From: Fibrobacter sp.
GTDB taxonomy: Bacteria > Fibrobacterota > Fibrobacteria > Fibrobacterales > Fibrobacteraceae
Length of the DNA: 64,000 bases
Assembly (NCBI GenBank): GCA_017615055.1
Contig: JAGAAW010000088.1
Coordinates: 16,105-80,104 of the forward strand
Reading direction: 5' to 3'
Positions 44,347 to 53,530 of the stretch are shown here, piece by piece. The notes beneath the pieces were generated by a model. The model worked only from the letters and a program-made list of their open reading frames with translations. It was not told the DNA's origin and made no database searches. Made by a program: the position numbers and the translations under genes. Within the stretch, counting starts at the first letter, position 1; the number at the start of each line of letters is the position of its first letter.

Positions 44347-45201
44347 ATGAACGTCTATGCCTATTACAACTATAGGAAGTACCTGCAGGACTACTATGAG
44401 TACCGTAAGTCCGTGCAGCGCTACTTCTCCTACAGGTCCTTCGCGAAGAAGGCCGGGTATTCCTCGTCGGGGTTGTACCTCGACCTGATCCGCGGCCGCA
44501 AGTCGCTGACCCCGCAGATGCTCCCGAAGTTCATAGCCGCCCTCGGCCTTAACGAACGCGAGAGCCGTTACTTCACCCTGATGGTGGACTTCACCCACGC
44601 GACGACGCCCGCCTCCAAGCAGCAGATATTCGACCAGATGTCGGCGCTACTGCCCCGCACGGTCAAGACGCTCACCAAGAACCAGCAGGAGTACTACAGC
44701 AAGTGGTACTACGTGGCGGTTCGTGAATCCCTTTCGGTACTCAATATCAACGACAGGAACATCCAGGAAGTGGCCCTGTTCCTCAACCCCAAGATTACGC
44801 TCCCGCAGGCAAAGCAGGCCATACAGCTCCTGCTCGACCTCGGGCTTATCGACCTGGCCGAAGACGGCTTCTACCGCTCCGTGAACAAGACCATATCGAG
44901 CGGGCGCGAGATTGCCCCGATATTTGGTCACCAGTTCCAGAAGCAGATGATTGACCTCGCAAAAGGTGCGCTGGACCACTACAGCACCGAGCGCAGAAAT
45001 GTATCTTGTACCACGATGAGCGTGTCGGCCGAGGGGCTCGAGCGCATCATCAACAAGATTGACGTTTTCCGTAAGGAAGTTCTGGATATCGTGCGCTCCG
45101 ATAGTGGTGAAACAATGGTGTGTGAGTTGAACGTTCAGTTTTTCCCTCTCAGCAAGGAGAAGGAATCCAAGTCCCATAAGGACGGGGAGGACGCGAAATG
45201 A
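44347..45201 (+). CDS. TIGR02147-family protein (DUF4423-like)
   Basis: 284-aa cytoplasmic protein of a paralogous family known mainly from Fibrobacter (TIGR02147). The N-terminus (YYNYRKYLQDYYEYRKSV, FAKKAGYSSSGLYLDLIRG) has the helix pattern of a helix-turn-helix, supporting a regulatory role. The C-terminal ~170 residues form the conserved domain (EYYSKWYYVAVRESL, TMSVSAEGLERIINKI). TATCTT (44333-44338) ends 9 nt before ATG 44347, and homology begins there, so the long upstream frame is ignored. Its stop overlaps the start of a lipoprotein gene by 4 bp, so the two are translationally coupled. Confidence 0.88.
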   Translation: MNVYAYYNYRKYLQDYYEYRKSVQRYFSYRSFAKKAGYSSSGLYLDLIRGRKSLTPQMLPKFIAALGLNERESRYFTLMVDFTHATTPASKQQIFDQMSALLPRTVKTLTKNQQEYYSKWYYVAVRESLSVLNINDRNIQEVALFLNPKITLPQAKQAIQLLLDLGLIDLAEDGFYRSVNKTISSGREIAPIFGHQFQKQMIDLAKGALDHYSTERRNVSCTTMSVSAEGLERIINKIDVFRKEVLDIVRSDSGETMVCELNVQFFPLSKEKESKSHKDGEDAK

Positions 45202-46595
45202 AGTACGCCTTGACCGTGGCTCTTGCCTGCAGTGCCCTGTTTTTTGCATGTTCCGATAGCGAGAAGCTTTCGGGGACAGCTACCGATACTGAAAATATGA
45301 TGACCGCCTCGGTGACGGGTACGGTGAAGCGTTCCGACGGTACGCTCGCTACCGCTGCCGCAGTCCGCATGTCGAAGGTCTATTCCACGAAGGATGTGGC
45401 CGTCGTGCCCGAGTATATCGAGGTGAGGACCGATACGGCGGGCGTGTTCGCGTTCGATTCCGCAGTTGCCGATACGTTCCAGTTGGCGGTTATCGACGAG
45501 GATGCCGAAGAAATTTCCTACCTGCCGCGCGTCCAGCACGATTCCAAGGACCTGGATACCATCAATCTCGAGAAGGCTGCGTTCTTCGAGAGCGTGATGT
45601 ACTATGCCGAACCGGATAGTCCGGCGGTGGCGGTCGGGTCGCACTTTACGGTCTACATGCCGGGCATGCCGTTCTCGCAGAGCGTGTTCGCGGGCGATTC
45701 GTTCAGGATGATGATTCCTGCCGGTACGTGGTGGTTCGGGTTCTGCCCGGGCGACCCGCAGATCGTGGCGAAGCTCCAGGACAAGGGCATTGCCGATAGC
45801 CTCATCTATCGCCTGTGGGATATGGATTCCATCGAGGTGAAGGCTGGCGACACGCTTGATGCCGGTCCGTTCATCTGGAGCACGACTGCCGATGTGGATA
45901 GCCTCATGAATGAGCCTGCAGAGGAACCTGAGGACCTGCGCCGCATTTCGGGATCGGTCGAATGCTCTTCTGCAAAGTCCTGTGCCGGCATCGAAGTCAT
46001 GGCGGTGACCGACATCTACGGGTTCGAGTTCGAGGGAGATTCCTCTGACTTTGTGGCGCAGACCGTTACCGACAGTACGGGTCGCTGGTGGTTGCCGGTT
46101 CCCGATACGGTTGCCTACGACAGCTTCCGCGTGGAATACAGGCTGGGCGATTCCGTCAAGACGAGCAAGATGGGTCTGAGCCGTTACGTGAAGGCGTCTG
46201 AGGTGGAAAAGCTGAAGGACACGCTCGATATCGGTAAGGCGAGCCTCCTCCCGCAGTCCGGGCTGATCAGCACGATTGCCTTGGTGATTGACCAGCGCGA
46301 TTCCACGCAGTCGAGCAACTGCATGGTGAACAGCGTGGTGGTGGGTGCAAAGGGTACGGCACACTTTGTCCGTGCTGTGACCTGCAACTCGTTGAAGATC
46401 AAGGAGATACCGGCTGGCAAGCAGGAACTGCTACTCTATTCCGGCGATACGAAGGTGATTTCGACCCTGCAGGAGGCGGAAACCCCGCTCGACGAGTACG
46501 TGGTGAGCACCTTCGTGAACCTGCCTACGGGCGATGACCTCGAATGGCAAGGAATGACCTACACCCCGCCGACATTGCCGAAATCTGCAAAATAA
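45198..46595 (+). CDS. Lipoprotein coupled to the TIGR02147 gene
   Basis: 465-aa lipoprotein: signal peptide MKYALTVALACSALFFAC, then two or more carboxypeptidase-regulatory-like beta domains. The first (ASVTGTVKRSDGTLATAAAV ... TDTAGVFAFDSAV) and another (RRISGSVECSSAKSCAGIEV ... TDSTGRWWLPVPD) share the same build. Conserved tryptophans and AGTWWFGFCPGD suggest a ligand-binding surface. It overlaps the TIGR02147 gene by 4 bp (ATGA). The pairing suggests that the cytoplasmic regulator and the surface lipoprotein serve one process, for example substrate sensing; this is inference. Confidence 0.78.
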   Translation: MKYALTVALACSALFFACSDSEKLSGTATDTENMMTASVTGTVKRSDGTLATAAAVRMSKVYSTKDVAVVPEYIEVRTDTAGVFAFDSAVADTFQLAVIDEDAEEISYLPRVQHDSKDLDTINLEKAAFFESVMYYAEPDSPAVAVGSHFTVYMPGMPFSQSVFAGDSFRMMIPAGTWWFGFCPGDPQIVAKLQDKGIADSLIYRLWDMDSIEVKAGDTLDAGPFIWSTTADVDSLMNEPAEEPEDLRRISGSVECSSAKSCAGIEVMAVTDIYGFEFEGDSSDFVAQTVTDSTGRWWLPVPDTVAYDSFRVEYRLGDSVKTSKMGLSRYVKASEVEKLKDTLDIGKASLLPQSGLISTIALVIDQRDSTQSSNCMVNSVVVGAKGTAHFVRAVTCNSLKIKEIPAGKQELLLYSGDTKVISTLQEAETPLDEYVVSTFVNLPTGDDLEWQGMTYTPPTLPKSAK

Positions 46596-46648
46596 TTGGG
46601 GTTACCCCTTGCACGACTGAAGAATTTTTTCTAAAGTTGTGCCCACAC

Positions 46649-46719
46649 TGAGCTATGGTGTAATGGTAGCACAACAGATTCTGACTCTGTTTGTCTAGGT
46701 TCGAATCCTGGTAGCTCAA
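46649..46719 (+). tRNA. tRNA-Gln (anticodon CTG)
   Basis: 71-nt cloverleaf read by eye: acceptor stem TGAGCTA / TAGCTCA, D-loop with TAATGGTAG, anticodon arm ACAGA-TTCTGAC-TCTGT giving anticodon CTG (codon CAG), and T-arm CTAGG-TTCGAAT-CCTGG. CCA is not encoded. A terminator follows within 3 bp. Confidence 0.93.
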
Positions 46720-46721
46720 CG

Positions 46722-46760
46722 AAAACTCTTTGTTCATACCCCTGAGCAGAGAGTTTTTTT
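46722..46760 (+). terminator. Rho-independent terminator after tRNA-Gln
   Basis: Stem AAACTCT / AGAGTTT (46723-46729 and 46750-46756) followed by a T run. It begins 3 bp after the tRNA and ends 20 bp before the next gene. Confidence 0.7.
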
Positions 46761-46779
46761 TATCTTGAAAACAACGAGT

Positions 46780-47541
46780 ATGGAATTTTTCGACTACTTC
46801 ACAGACCTGTTTGGCGAACGCTGGCCAACCCTCCTTGAATCCCTGAAGGGCGAGGGGCGTGCCGTGCAGCTCCAGTTTGGCGAAGGGCTCGAACCGTATT
46901 ATCTGGACGAGGCATCCGTGTTTGCCGCTCGCGCCCTCGGGGTATGCCCCGGCGATAGCGTGCTCGACATGTGCGCCGCTCCCGGGGGCAAGACGCTCGT
47001 GATTGCCTCGATGCTTGCGGGGAACGGTTTTTTGCAGAGTAACGACCGCTCTCCGGACCGGAGGTTGCGCCTTTCGCATGTTATCGAGAATTCCCTGCCG
47101 GCAGACTGGCGGCAGATTGTGACCGTCTCGGGTTACGACGGCATGAAGTTCGGGCTTCACCGGAAGGAAAGTTTCGATAAAATCTTGCTCGATGCTCCCT
47201 GCTCGTCGGACCGGCACGTGCTCAACTCGCCGGAACATCTCAAGGTGTGGTCGGTAAAGCGAGTGAAGCGCCTTGCGGTGGAACAGGGCGGGCTCTTGGC
47301 CTCTGCCATCGATGCCCTGAAGCCGGGTGGCACGCTCGTGTATGGCACCTGCGCGCTTTCGCCCATGGAAAACGACGACGTGGTGAAGCGCATTCTGAAA
47401 AAGAGGCCCGCGATGCGCGTTGAACCGCTCGAAAGCCTCCCCGAGGGGGCGGATCGCACCGAATGCGGGGTGCACATTTTGCCCGACCGGTGCAACGGCT
47501 GTGGCCCCATATACTGCGCCCGACTCGTGAAAGGTTCTTAA
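46780..47541 (+). CDS. RsmB/NOP2-type RNA m5C methyltransferase
   Basis: 253-aa SAM-dependent RNA (cytosine-5)-methyltransferase core. Motifs: VLDMCAAPGGKTLVIASML (SAM site), DKILLDAPCSSDRHV with the Pro-Cys of motif IV, and YGTCALSPMENDDVV with the motif VI cysteine nucleophile. It lacks the N-terminal NusB-like domain of RsmB and the C-terminal extension of RsmF, so it is a compact, NSUN4-like form. The target RNA is not known. ATG 46780 is used; TTG 46765 would add five residues. The hexamer TATCTT at 46761 suggests a very short leader. Confidence 0.87.
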   Translation: MEFFDYFTDLFGERWPTLLESLKGEGRAVQLQFGEGLEPYYLDEASVFAARALGVCPGDSVLDMCAAPGGKTLVIASMLAGNGFLQSNDRSPDRRLRLSHVIENSLPADWRQIVTVSGYDGMKFGLHRKESFDKILLDAPCSSDRHVLNSPEHLKVWSVKRVKRLAVEQGGLLASAIDALKPGGTLVYGTCALSPMENDDVVKRILKKRPAMRVEPLESLPEGADRTECGVHILPDRCNGCGPIYCARLVKGS

Positions 47542-47560
47542 TTCATTTGGGGGAGGTGAT

Positions 47561-48988
47561 ATGAAGAGACTTGTTGCACTTCTTTTGATAATGTGTTCTT
47601 TTTCTATATCAGAACAGTTAACTTTTTTTGTTCAGGTTCCGTCTTCTCGGAATTGGATGATGGGTAATCCGTTTCTTGTTGAAAATAATGATGGAATTCG
47701 ACACCAGATGCAGGATGCAGGTGGTGATGGCTGGTTTAGTTATTCGTGGGAAACTGACTCAGTGCCGGAAGAAATACTTGTTTATTCGGCAAAGGATAGC
47801 ATGTTAGTAGATCCGTTGACTCCTAACAGCGCATCGGCTATCTATATAAAGATTATTTTTGAGGCTTTTGACCGTGATTCCCTTTTTTATATATCAGATG
47901 ATTTTTGTTGGCTTGATGAAGAAACCGACGGGTTCTACATACAGGATGTCCGTGGTGAGTCGTGTAGAGGTGATTACAATAAAGCAGATCTTTCCAAAAC
48001 GCTTTATGTCCTAGTACCGGATTACAGAGAATGGATTGACGAAATACCAGTAGCTGTTGATGCTCGTGATTCAAACTACCGGCGGGAAATGTATCCTGAT
48101 AAGGATGGAAATCCCGGCTGGTTTTACTACAAGTGGAATGACGACGAATGGGCTCCTGAAAACATTCTTGTTTATGCGAAAAGCGATAGCACCTTGGAGC
48201 GTCCGATAGGATTGATGGGGTTTGCGTATGGTGAAACCGATATACGGCCGATATCGTGGAATGGAACCCTCTATTTTGCTCCAGATTATCATTATGACTG
48301 TTTTGAGCCCAGAAACCAGGTTGGATTTCCTTTGTTGAAATCGTGCCCGCAGGTCAAATCTTCTAAGATATATACGTCAATATATCGTAGTGGGTCATTT
48401 GATATACGCTCAAATTGTTCTCTGCGAAAGGACTGCCTGAAGGATGATTTTGAACCTTTCTACTATCATTTTATTTATGGGAAAGACCTTTACTATTCAG
48501 TTTGTAAAAAAGATGGCGAAATAATTCAGACAAACAAAAGCTTGTCAAGTGATACGAATGATGTTGTTTTCGTTAAAGACGAAACGGCATTGGCTCATGC
48601 AAAGTCGACGTTACCAAAGGCTGACGATATTTCGTTTAATGTGCGAAATATGGATGATGGAGATTATGTTGTTGTTTTCTTTGAATTTTCTGAATACGGT
48701 CTTGGTCTGACTGCTGCTAAAGAATACGATTTCGTTGTAGAAAACGGAAGGGTGGGATTGAGGTCAAATCAATCCGTTATGGAAAAAGTCTTTAATTCTT
48801 GGGTTTTGGTTAAGGATCGTAATATTGTTGTCCGAAATGAGCGGAAAACTCGTTATCAGATTTTCAGTTCACTTGGACAAATTGTTGGTCAGGGTATTGT
48901 TCAGGGCTCTATAAATATACCCTTGCCCGCATCAGGGGTGTACCTTGTGAAAGTTGGTAGCGAAATCCATCGTATAAATGCTAAGTAA
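47561..48988 (+). CDS. Secreted two-repeat protein with type IX-like sorting tail
   Basis: 475-aa secreted protein with signal peptide MKRLVALLLIMCSFSISEQ. Two related ~90-residue units follow: about 20-115 (FFVQVPSSRNWMMGNPFLVE ... GDGWFSYSW ... EEILVYSAKDSML) and 145-245 (LYVLVPDYREWIDEIPVAVD ... NPGWFYYKW ... ENILVYAKSDSTL). The last ~65 residues resemble a type IX secretion C-terminal domain (YQIFSSLGQIVGQG, ASGVYLVKVGSEIHRI). The units resemble small carbohydrate-binding beta modules, but the family is uncertain. The DNA is more AT-rich than its neighbours. Ribosome site GGGGGAGGTG is strong. Confidence 0.7.
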   Translation: MKRLVALLLIMCSFSISEQLTFFVQVPSSRNWMMGNPFLVENNDGIRHQMQDAGGDGWFSYSWETDSVPEEILVYSAKDSMLVDPLTPNSASAIYIKIIFEAFDRDSLFYISDDFCWLDEETDGFYIQDVRGESCRGDYNKADLSKTLYVLVPDYREWIDEIPVAVDARDSNYRREMYPDKDGNPGWFYYKWNDDEWAPENILVYAKSDSTLERPIGLMGFAYGETDIRPISWNGTLYFAPDYHYDCFEPRNQVGFPLLKSCPQVKSSKIYTSIYRSGSFDIRSNCSLRKDCLKDDFEPFYYHFIYGKDLYYSVCKKDGEIIQTNKSLSSDTNDVVFVKDETALAHAKSTLPKADDISFNVRNMDDGDYVVVFFEFSEYGLGLTAAKEYDFVVENGRVGLRSNQSVMEKVFNSWVLVKDRNIVVRNERKTRYQIFSSLGQIVGQGIVQGSINIPLPASGVYLVKVGSEIHRINAK

Positions 48989-49097
48989 AGATCTAGATAA
49001 AGGTGAAAAAAGCAAATTTCCGCCTATCTAGCGACCATTAACCAGAAATAACGACTATTGGCTAACTACTAGGGGCCAAATAATATATCTTTAGGGT

Positions 49098-50699
49098 ATG
49101 CAGAAACGAATAAGTCCTTTCGTGTTTTTGGTCGTACTTTGTGCGACGTGTTTTTCCGTCCCCTTTGCACAGGATGCCCCGGCGCCTGAGGCCGCTCCGG
49201 CTGTAGCCCCGGCTCCTGCACCCGCTCCCGCTGTTGCGCCTGCCCCTGCTGCACCGGCTCCGAAGGCTGCTGTCGTGAACCCCGCCGATACAGCTACGAC
49301 CCGCGAAGTGCCCGTCCGCTATTTCCTTGTGGGCGATTCCGTGGAACAGGAAGCCATTTTCGTGAAGATTGAGAAGGATACCGTCTACCTGCGTGCCCCG
49401 GATGATGCCGCCCAGAAGGTGCTGGAAGAAATCCGCGACGAGGAGGCTGTTGCGCTCCAGGAAAGTAACGGCCAGAAGGTCGAGGAAGAGGATGAATTCG
49501 AGGACGACGACAAGCCCGAACCGCAGAAGCCTGCCGAGGTCATCATGACCGACGCGGTGAAGGATTCCCTTGCCGCCAAGTCCGATTCCGCCGCTGTTGC
49601 CGATTCCATTGCCGCTGCCGAGGCCGCGAAGGCAGCCGAGATTGCCGCCGATGCCGAGGACGACCTGGAGGCCGCCCTCGAGAAGGAGGAAAAGCGCCTC
49701 AAGATGGAAGAGGTTGCGAAGGTCGAGGCCGAAATCCGTGAACGTGAAATCCAGGATAGCCTTGCGAACGTGGTCGAAAACCCGTATATCAAGATTTTCA
49801 GGCTTGACCTCAAGCGCCTGTACAACCTCGAGGACAAGGTGATGATCGACCTTTCGCTCTCGAACTACGTGGTGCCCGTCGTGAAGGACGAGGAAGAGGA
49901 AATGGAGCTGTACCCTCCCGGAAAGGCGAACCTGCTCGTGACCTCGAATCCGGAGGCATGCTCGCTGTTCGTGAACGGGATTGCGCTCAAGCAGGTGGCT
50001 CCCGATACCATCAAGAATATCAAGCCGGGCAAGTACACGATTTCCGTGATGAAGGTCCTGCGTGATGTGGAATGGTGGGGTTCTGCCACCGTGAAGATCA
50101 ACGCGGATAGCCTGAACAAGGTGGAAATCCCCGTGCAGCGCCCCTCTACGAGGATAACGCTCAGCACGAACCCGGAAGCGGTCGAAGTGTACGTGGGCGA
50201 GGAGCCTACGGTGAGCCGCTTCCCCGACTACGTGACCGACCTTATCGTCGACGACGTGAAGCCGCAGGCACAGATGCAGTTGTTCTTCCGCAAGGTGGGC
50301 TACCGCGATACCTCAATTACCACCGAAATCAAGGCGTTCATGCCGAACTTCATCAACGTGGAACTACAGTCGATTGACGATATCGAGTATATCCAGGGCC
50401 AGAGGGAATTCAACCAGAAGCGTAGCGACCGCCGTGTGGGCAAGGTACTCCTGTGGAGCTCCATTGCACCGATCCTTGCGGGCGGAGTGCTCTGGTACCT
50501 TGCCGAACGCAACTGGAGCGATGCTGCCGACAAGAGGCACGAATACAACCGCTCGGTGTTCGATAGCGAGAAGGCTCAGCGCCTGATCAAGGACAACCAC
50601 GACCTGAACGATGCCGGCGACACGAAGGCTATCGTCGGCATAGGCCTCGGCGTAATCGGTGCGGGTCTCCTTGTGGCGGGTGTCGTATTTGCCTTCTAG
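49098..50699 (+). CDS. PEGA-domain envelope protein with acidic coiled region
   Basis: 533 aa: signal peptide ending SVPFAQ, an Ala/Pro-rich stretch (about 26-60), a conserved strand pair (FLVGDSVEQEAIFVKIEKDT), then a long Ala/Glu/Asp-rich helical region (about 120-220). PEGA-type beta domains follow at about 270-430 (LLVTSNPEACSLFVNGIALK, LSTNPEAVEVYVGEEP). The C-terminus has two hydrophobic helices (VLLWSSIAPILAGGVLWYLA and VGIGLGVIGAGLLVAGVVF), the plan also seen at 21143-22672. TATATC (49084-49089) ends 9 nt before the ATG. Followed 13 bp later by the DUF1007 gene. Confidence 0.78.
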   Translation: MQKRISPFVFLVVLCATCFSVPFAQDAPAPEAAPAVAPAPAPAPAVAPAPAAPAPKAAVVNPADTATTREVPVRYFLVGDSVEQEAIFVKIEKDTVYLRAPDDAAQKVLEEIRDEEAVALQESNGQKVEEEDEFEDDDKPEPQKPAEVIMTDAVKDSLAAKSDSAAVADSIAAAEAAKAAEIAADAEDDLEAALEKEEKRLKMEEVAKVEAEIREREIQDSLANVVENPYIKIFRLDLKRLYNLEDKVMIDLSLSNYVVPVVKDEEEEMELYPPGKANLLVTSNPEACSLFVNGIALKQVAPDTIKNIKPGKYTISVMKVLRDVEWWGSATVKINADSLNKVEIPVQRPSTRITLSTNPEAVEVYVGEEPTVSRFPDYVTDLIVDDVKPQAQMQLFFRKVGYRDTSITTEIKAFMPNFINVELQSIDDIEYIQGQREFNQKRSDRRVGKVLLWSSIAPILAGGVLWYLAERNWSDAADKRHEYNRSVFDSEKAQRLIKDNHDLNDAGDTKAIVGIGLGVIGAGLLVAGVVFAF

Positions 50700-50712
50700 C
50701 GGGGGCGTTCCC

Positions 50713-51303
50713 ATGCGCGGACTGTTACTGTTTCTGATGTTTGTGCCCGTACTTGCGGCACAGGCGTTCGCGCATCCGCACGTTTTTGCCGATGTCAAGG
50801 TGAAGGTCCTCTACGATGCGACCGGTTTTGTCGGTATAGAAAACCACTGGACGTATGACGAGGCCTACAGTATCGCGATGCTTTCTTCGGTGGACAAGGA
50901 TGGTGACGGGAAGATTTCTACAGGCGAGCAGTCTTCGCTGCAAACCGCGATTCTTGGCCCCATAGAAAAGAGCAACTACTACAACTACGTGCAGGCGGGG
51001 TCGAAGTTCCTGAGTGCGAAGCGCGTAAGGGATTTCAAGGCGAGCATGGTCAAGGGAAAACTCGTCCTGGACTTTGTTACGGAATTCTCGATGCCTGCGG
51101 GTGTCGACTGGACGATGCTTGTCGCTGTGGTGGCTGACCCCACGAATTACATACAAATGACAACCGACATGGAAAATGCTGATGTGGATGCGCCCAAGTC
51201 GCTGGAAGTGGAGTATTTTTCCGATGCACTGGATGGCCTGACCCTGTTCAAGGCATTTCGTTCCGAAATTGAGGGCCTTTATCTGAGATTTAAGAAAAAG
51301 TAG
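50713..51303 (+). CDS. DUF1007-family exported protein with EF-hand-like loop
   Basis: 196 aa. Signal peptide (MRGLLLFLMFVPVLAAQAFA), directly followed by HPHVFADVKVKVLYD, the DUF1007 signature in which the histidines after the cleavage site are thought to bind metal. An EF-hand-like loop DKDGDGKIST lies at about 60-69. In many bacteria DUF1007 genes stand next to NicO/RcnA-type nickel permeases; none is seen here. ATG 50713 fits the signal peptide and starts 13 bp after the PEGA gene. Confidence 0.82.
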   Translation: MRGLLLFLMFVPVLAAQAFAHPHVFADVKVKVLYDATGFVGIENHWTYDEAYSIAMLSSVDKDGDGKISTGEQSSLQTAILGPIEKSNYYNYVQAGSKFLSAKRVRDFKASMVKGKLVLDFVTEFSMPAGVDWTMLVAVVADPTNYIQMTTDMENADVDAPKSLEVEYFSDALDGLTLFKAFRSEIEGLYLRFKKK

Positions 51304-51359
51304 CCTCGTTCGGAATCAAAAATGTATATTGTGGGCGTAATCGAGAAAGGAGAATCTGA

Positions 51360-52889
51360 ATGCGTAAGAATTTCTTGCCGGTGCGGCTAGCGGCTATTGC
51401 CTGCGGAGTGCTTGCGCTCATAGCTTGCAATGGTGGCTCCTCGGGCTTGATGTCGCCCGAGGATGATGACAATACGGGCTACAATCGTGCCGGCCCCGTG
51501 TCCTCTTCGGGGAAGGGTGGCACAAAAAGTTCTTCTAGCGGGCGCATTTCTCCTACAAATTCTTCATCGTCTATAAATTCTTCGTCTTCTGAGGAGGAAA
51601 TTGAAGAATCCTACTTAAGCGATGAGACGCTTAATGCCTTTACCGACAAGCGCGATGGCGAAGTTTACCGTGTGGTGAAAATCGGCAAGCAGGTCTGGAT
51701 GGCGGAAAACTTGAGGTACCACGATACCGAGACGAATTCGTTGCTTGAAAATCATAGCTGGTGCATTGGCAATGAAGATTATTGCAGGTTGAATGGCTAC
51801 GTGTATGATTTTGCCGCCGTGGTAAGTGACTTGGGCTGTGCAGATGACTTCTGCGGTATTCTCTACCCGCATAGGGGAATTTGCCCGGAAGGATTCCATG
51901 TGCCCAAGAAGGCGGAGTGGGATTCGCTCCAGTCCAATGCAACCCGCCTGAATATCTCGCTCAATGCGGATACGGGCTTTACCTCTGCGGCGACGGGTGA
52001 ATATGCGGGGTATGCGAAGATGGATAACTGCGCCCGTTACTGGACGGCGTCTCAGACGAATTCCCTGGCGGCGTATGAATTCTACCGCTGCCGTGATGAA
52101 TCTACATTCAAGAACCAGAGTTACGACAAGGGTTATGGCTACGCGCTCCGCTGCGTGGCTGATCCGGGCGAGGTGAAGGTTGACAGGCTTGTCGTTCCCG
52201 ACGAATCCACTAGCAGTTCGAGTGAAATTTCAAGTTCGTCCGAGGAAAGTTCCTCTTCCGAGGAAATTTCAAGTTCATCCGTGGAAAGTTCGTCTGAAGA
52301 AAGTTCTTCTTCTGAGGCTTCCTCTTCGAGTGTGACTCTAGATGGACTGAAAACCATTACGGATGTGCGCGATGGTGAAGTTTATCGCGTGATGAAAGTT
52401 GGTACACAGGTCTGGATGGCAGAAAACCTGAGGTATACCGACAGTATCGCAACGCGTGTACTTCAAGGGGCGACCTTCTGCTGGCAGGACGACCCGGAAA
52501 ACTGCAAGACGCGCGGGGCCCTGTACCTGTGGCATGCCGCAATGGGCAAGGAATCTACGGAATGCGGCTTTGGCTATTGGTGTGATGCAGAAAGCCCCGC
52601 TCGCGGGATTTGCCCCGAGGGATTCCGTGTGCCGACAAGTTCGGAATGGTATGACTTGCGCCAGTATGCCTCCGATTCTGAAAAGGAACTGTTTGATATC
52701 CCGACAGGGGAGGTGGATACCCGCTATGACAAGAGCTTTGCGAGCGAGAGTGCCGCCCACTACTGGACATCATCCGAGGTGAATGCCCAGGGTGCCGTCA
52801 CCTGGTATATCTCGAATCACGATATTTCTAGCCAGGATTTCGACAAACGCATGGGCTATGCGCTCCGTTGCGTCAAGGATGCGGAATAG
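51360..52889 (+). CDS. FISUMP-domain lipoprotein (two domains, Ser-rich linkers)
   Basis: 509-aa lipoprotein: lipobox ALIAC, a Ser-rich linker (about 45-80), FISUMP domain 1 (DKRDGEVYRVVKIGKQVWMA, ends YGYALRCVAD), a serine/glutamate linker of repeated SSSEE-type units (about 280-320), and FISUMP domain 2 (DVRDGEVYRVMKVGTQVWMA, ends MGYALRCVKD). The linkers look like flexible spacers holding surface domains apart. It has its own promoter: TATATT near 51330 and GAAAGGAG before the ATG. Its two domains are less alike than the tandem copies near 23-25 kb. Confidence 0.88.
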   Translation: MRKNFLPVRLAAIACGVLALIACNGGSSGLMSPEDDDNTGYNRAGPVSSSGKGGTKSSSSGRISPTNSSSSINSSSSEEEIEESYLSDETLNAFTDKRDGEVYRVVKIGKQVWMAENLRYHDTETNSLLENHSWCIGNEDYCRLNGYVYDFAAVVSDLGCADDFCGILYPHRGICPEGFHVPKKAEWDSLQSNATRLNISLNADTGFTSAATGEYAGYAKMDNCARYWTASQTNSLAAYEFYRCRDESTFKNQSYDKGYGYALRCVADPGEVKVDRLVVPDESTSSSSEISSSSEESSSSEEISSSSVESSSEESSSSEASSSSVTLDGLKTITDVRDGEVYRVMKVGTQVWMAENLRYTDSIATRVLQGATFCWQDDPENCKTRGALYLWHAAMGKESTECGFGYWCDAESPARGICPEGFRVPTSSEWYDLRQYASDSEKELFDIPTGEVDTRYDKSFASESAAHYWTSSEVNAQGAVTWYISNHDISSQDFDKRMGYALRCVKDAE

Positions 52890-53156
52890 AGTATTTTTGG
52901 CAGAAAAATCCGTAAGCCCATTCAAAACGGCTTTTCTCGACCGCATAACGGTAGCTTTTGGGGTGCTTTGGCTATTTCTGACTCCGCTGCAGTCCCATAG
53001 CCAGTTCCCAGCTATAGGTTTGACTGGACTGAGTCTGACTTAGTTCTCGTAGCATTTACAGTAGTTTTGTAAAAAATGTACGGCATGACTTGACAGTGTC
53101 AGATTTTTTATTGTTTTGTTGCTGATAAAAGTATATATTAAGAATGGAGGTTGATG
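52890..53156. other. Intergenic region with small palindrome and promoter-like boxes
   Basis: 267 bp without a convincing gene. It holds TGACAGTGTCA, a perfect 11-bp palindrome (53091-53101) beginning inside TTGACA, and TATATT near 53132 before GGAGG, which together make a plausible promoter for the next gene. The direct repeats around CCATAGCCAGTTCCCAGC (52996-53013) are short and unexplained. Confidence 0.4.
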
Positions 53157-53489
53157 ATGAAAAAAGTCTTTTTTCTTATTTGTATATTAATAGGAGTATT
53201 GCTTGCAGAAAATTCTAAACGGGCTGTTCTTGCTCCCTATGAGCCGTTTAGGGGAGTTTCGCAAGCTGTTTCAGATTTTTTTAGTGATCCTCAAAACAAA
53301 TATGAAAAATTGCATGTTGAAATATCCTATACGGATTTAGACGAAAAATTGGAGGAAGAAATTATTTTAGATAATAGACCTGTAGATGGTGTGAAAAAAA
53401 TTTTGTTGAATGGAAGGGAAATATCGGAATCAGAGCATGAAAACTATTTGAAAAATCTACCTAGGAAACCATACGTAAGGTTGCTCTAG
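53157..53489 (+). CDS. Small exported protein, unknown
   Basis: 110 aa: signal peptide MKKVFFLICILIGVLLAENS, then a short charged domain (YTDLDEKLEEEIILDNRPVD). No family recognised. ATG 53157 lies 6 nt after GGAGG; ATG 53154 and TTG 53151 are closer to the site and less likely. AT-rich compared with its neighbours. It is followed 41 bp later by another small lipoprotein gene. Confidence 0.62.
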   Translation: MKKVFFLICILIGVLLAENSKRAVLAPYEPFRGVSQAVSDFFSDPQNKYEKLHVEISYTDLDEKLEEEIILDNRPVDGVKKILLNGREISESEHENYLKNLPRKPYVRLL

Positions 53490-53530
53490 GATATGCTATG
53501 TGGCATAATTAATAATGATATGGGGTTTTT

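Noticed and set aside
52205..52330. Short tandem repeats that could suggest a CRISPR array (also at 55900-56070 and 57545-57760)
   Set aside because: They are codons of Ser/Glu-rich linkers in lipoproteins; units are short, imperfect and in frame, with no unique spacers.
52783..53043. An 86-aa frame overlapping the end of the FISUMP gene
   Set aside because: It is out of frame with the FISUMP gene, has no ribosome site, and overlaps over 100 bp of a certain gene.
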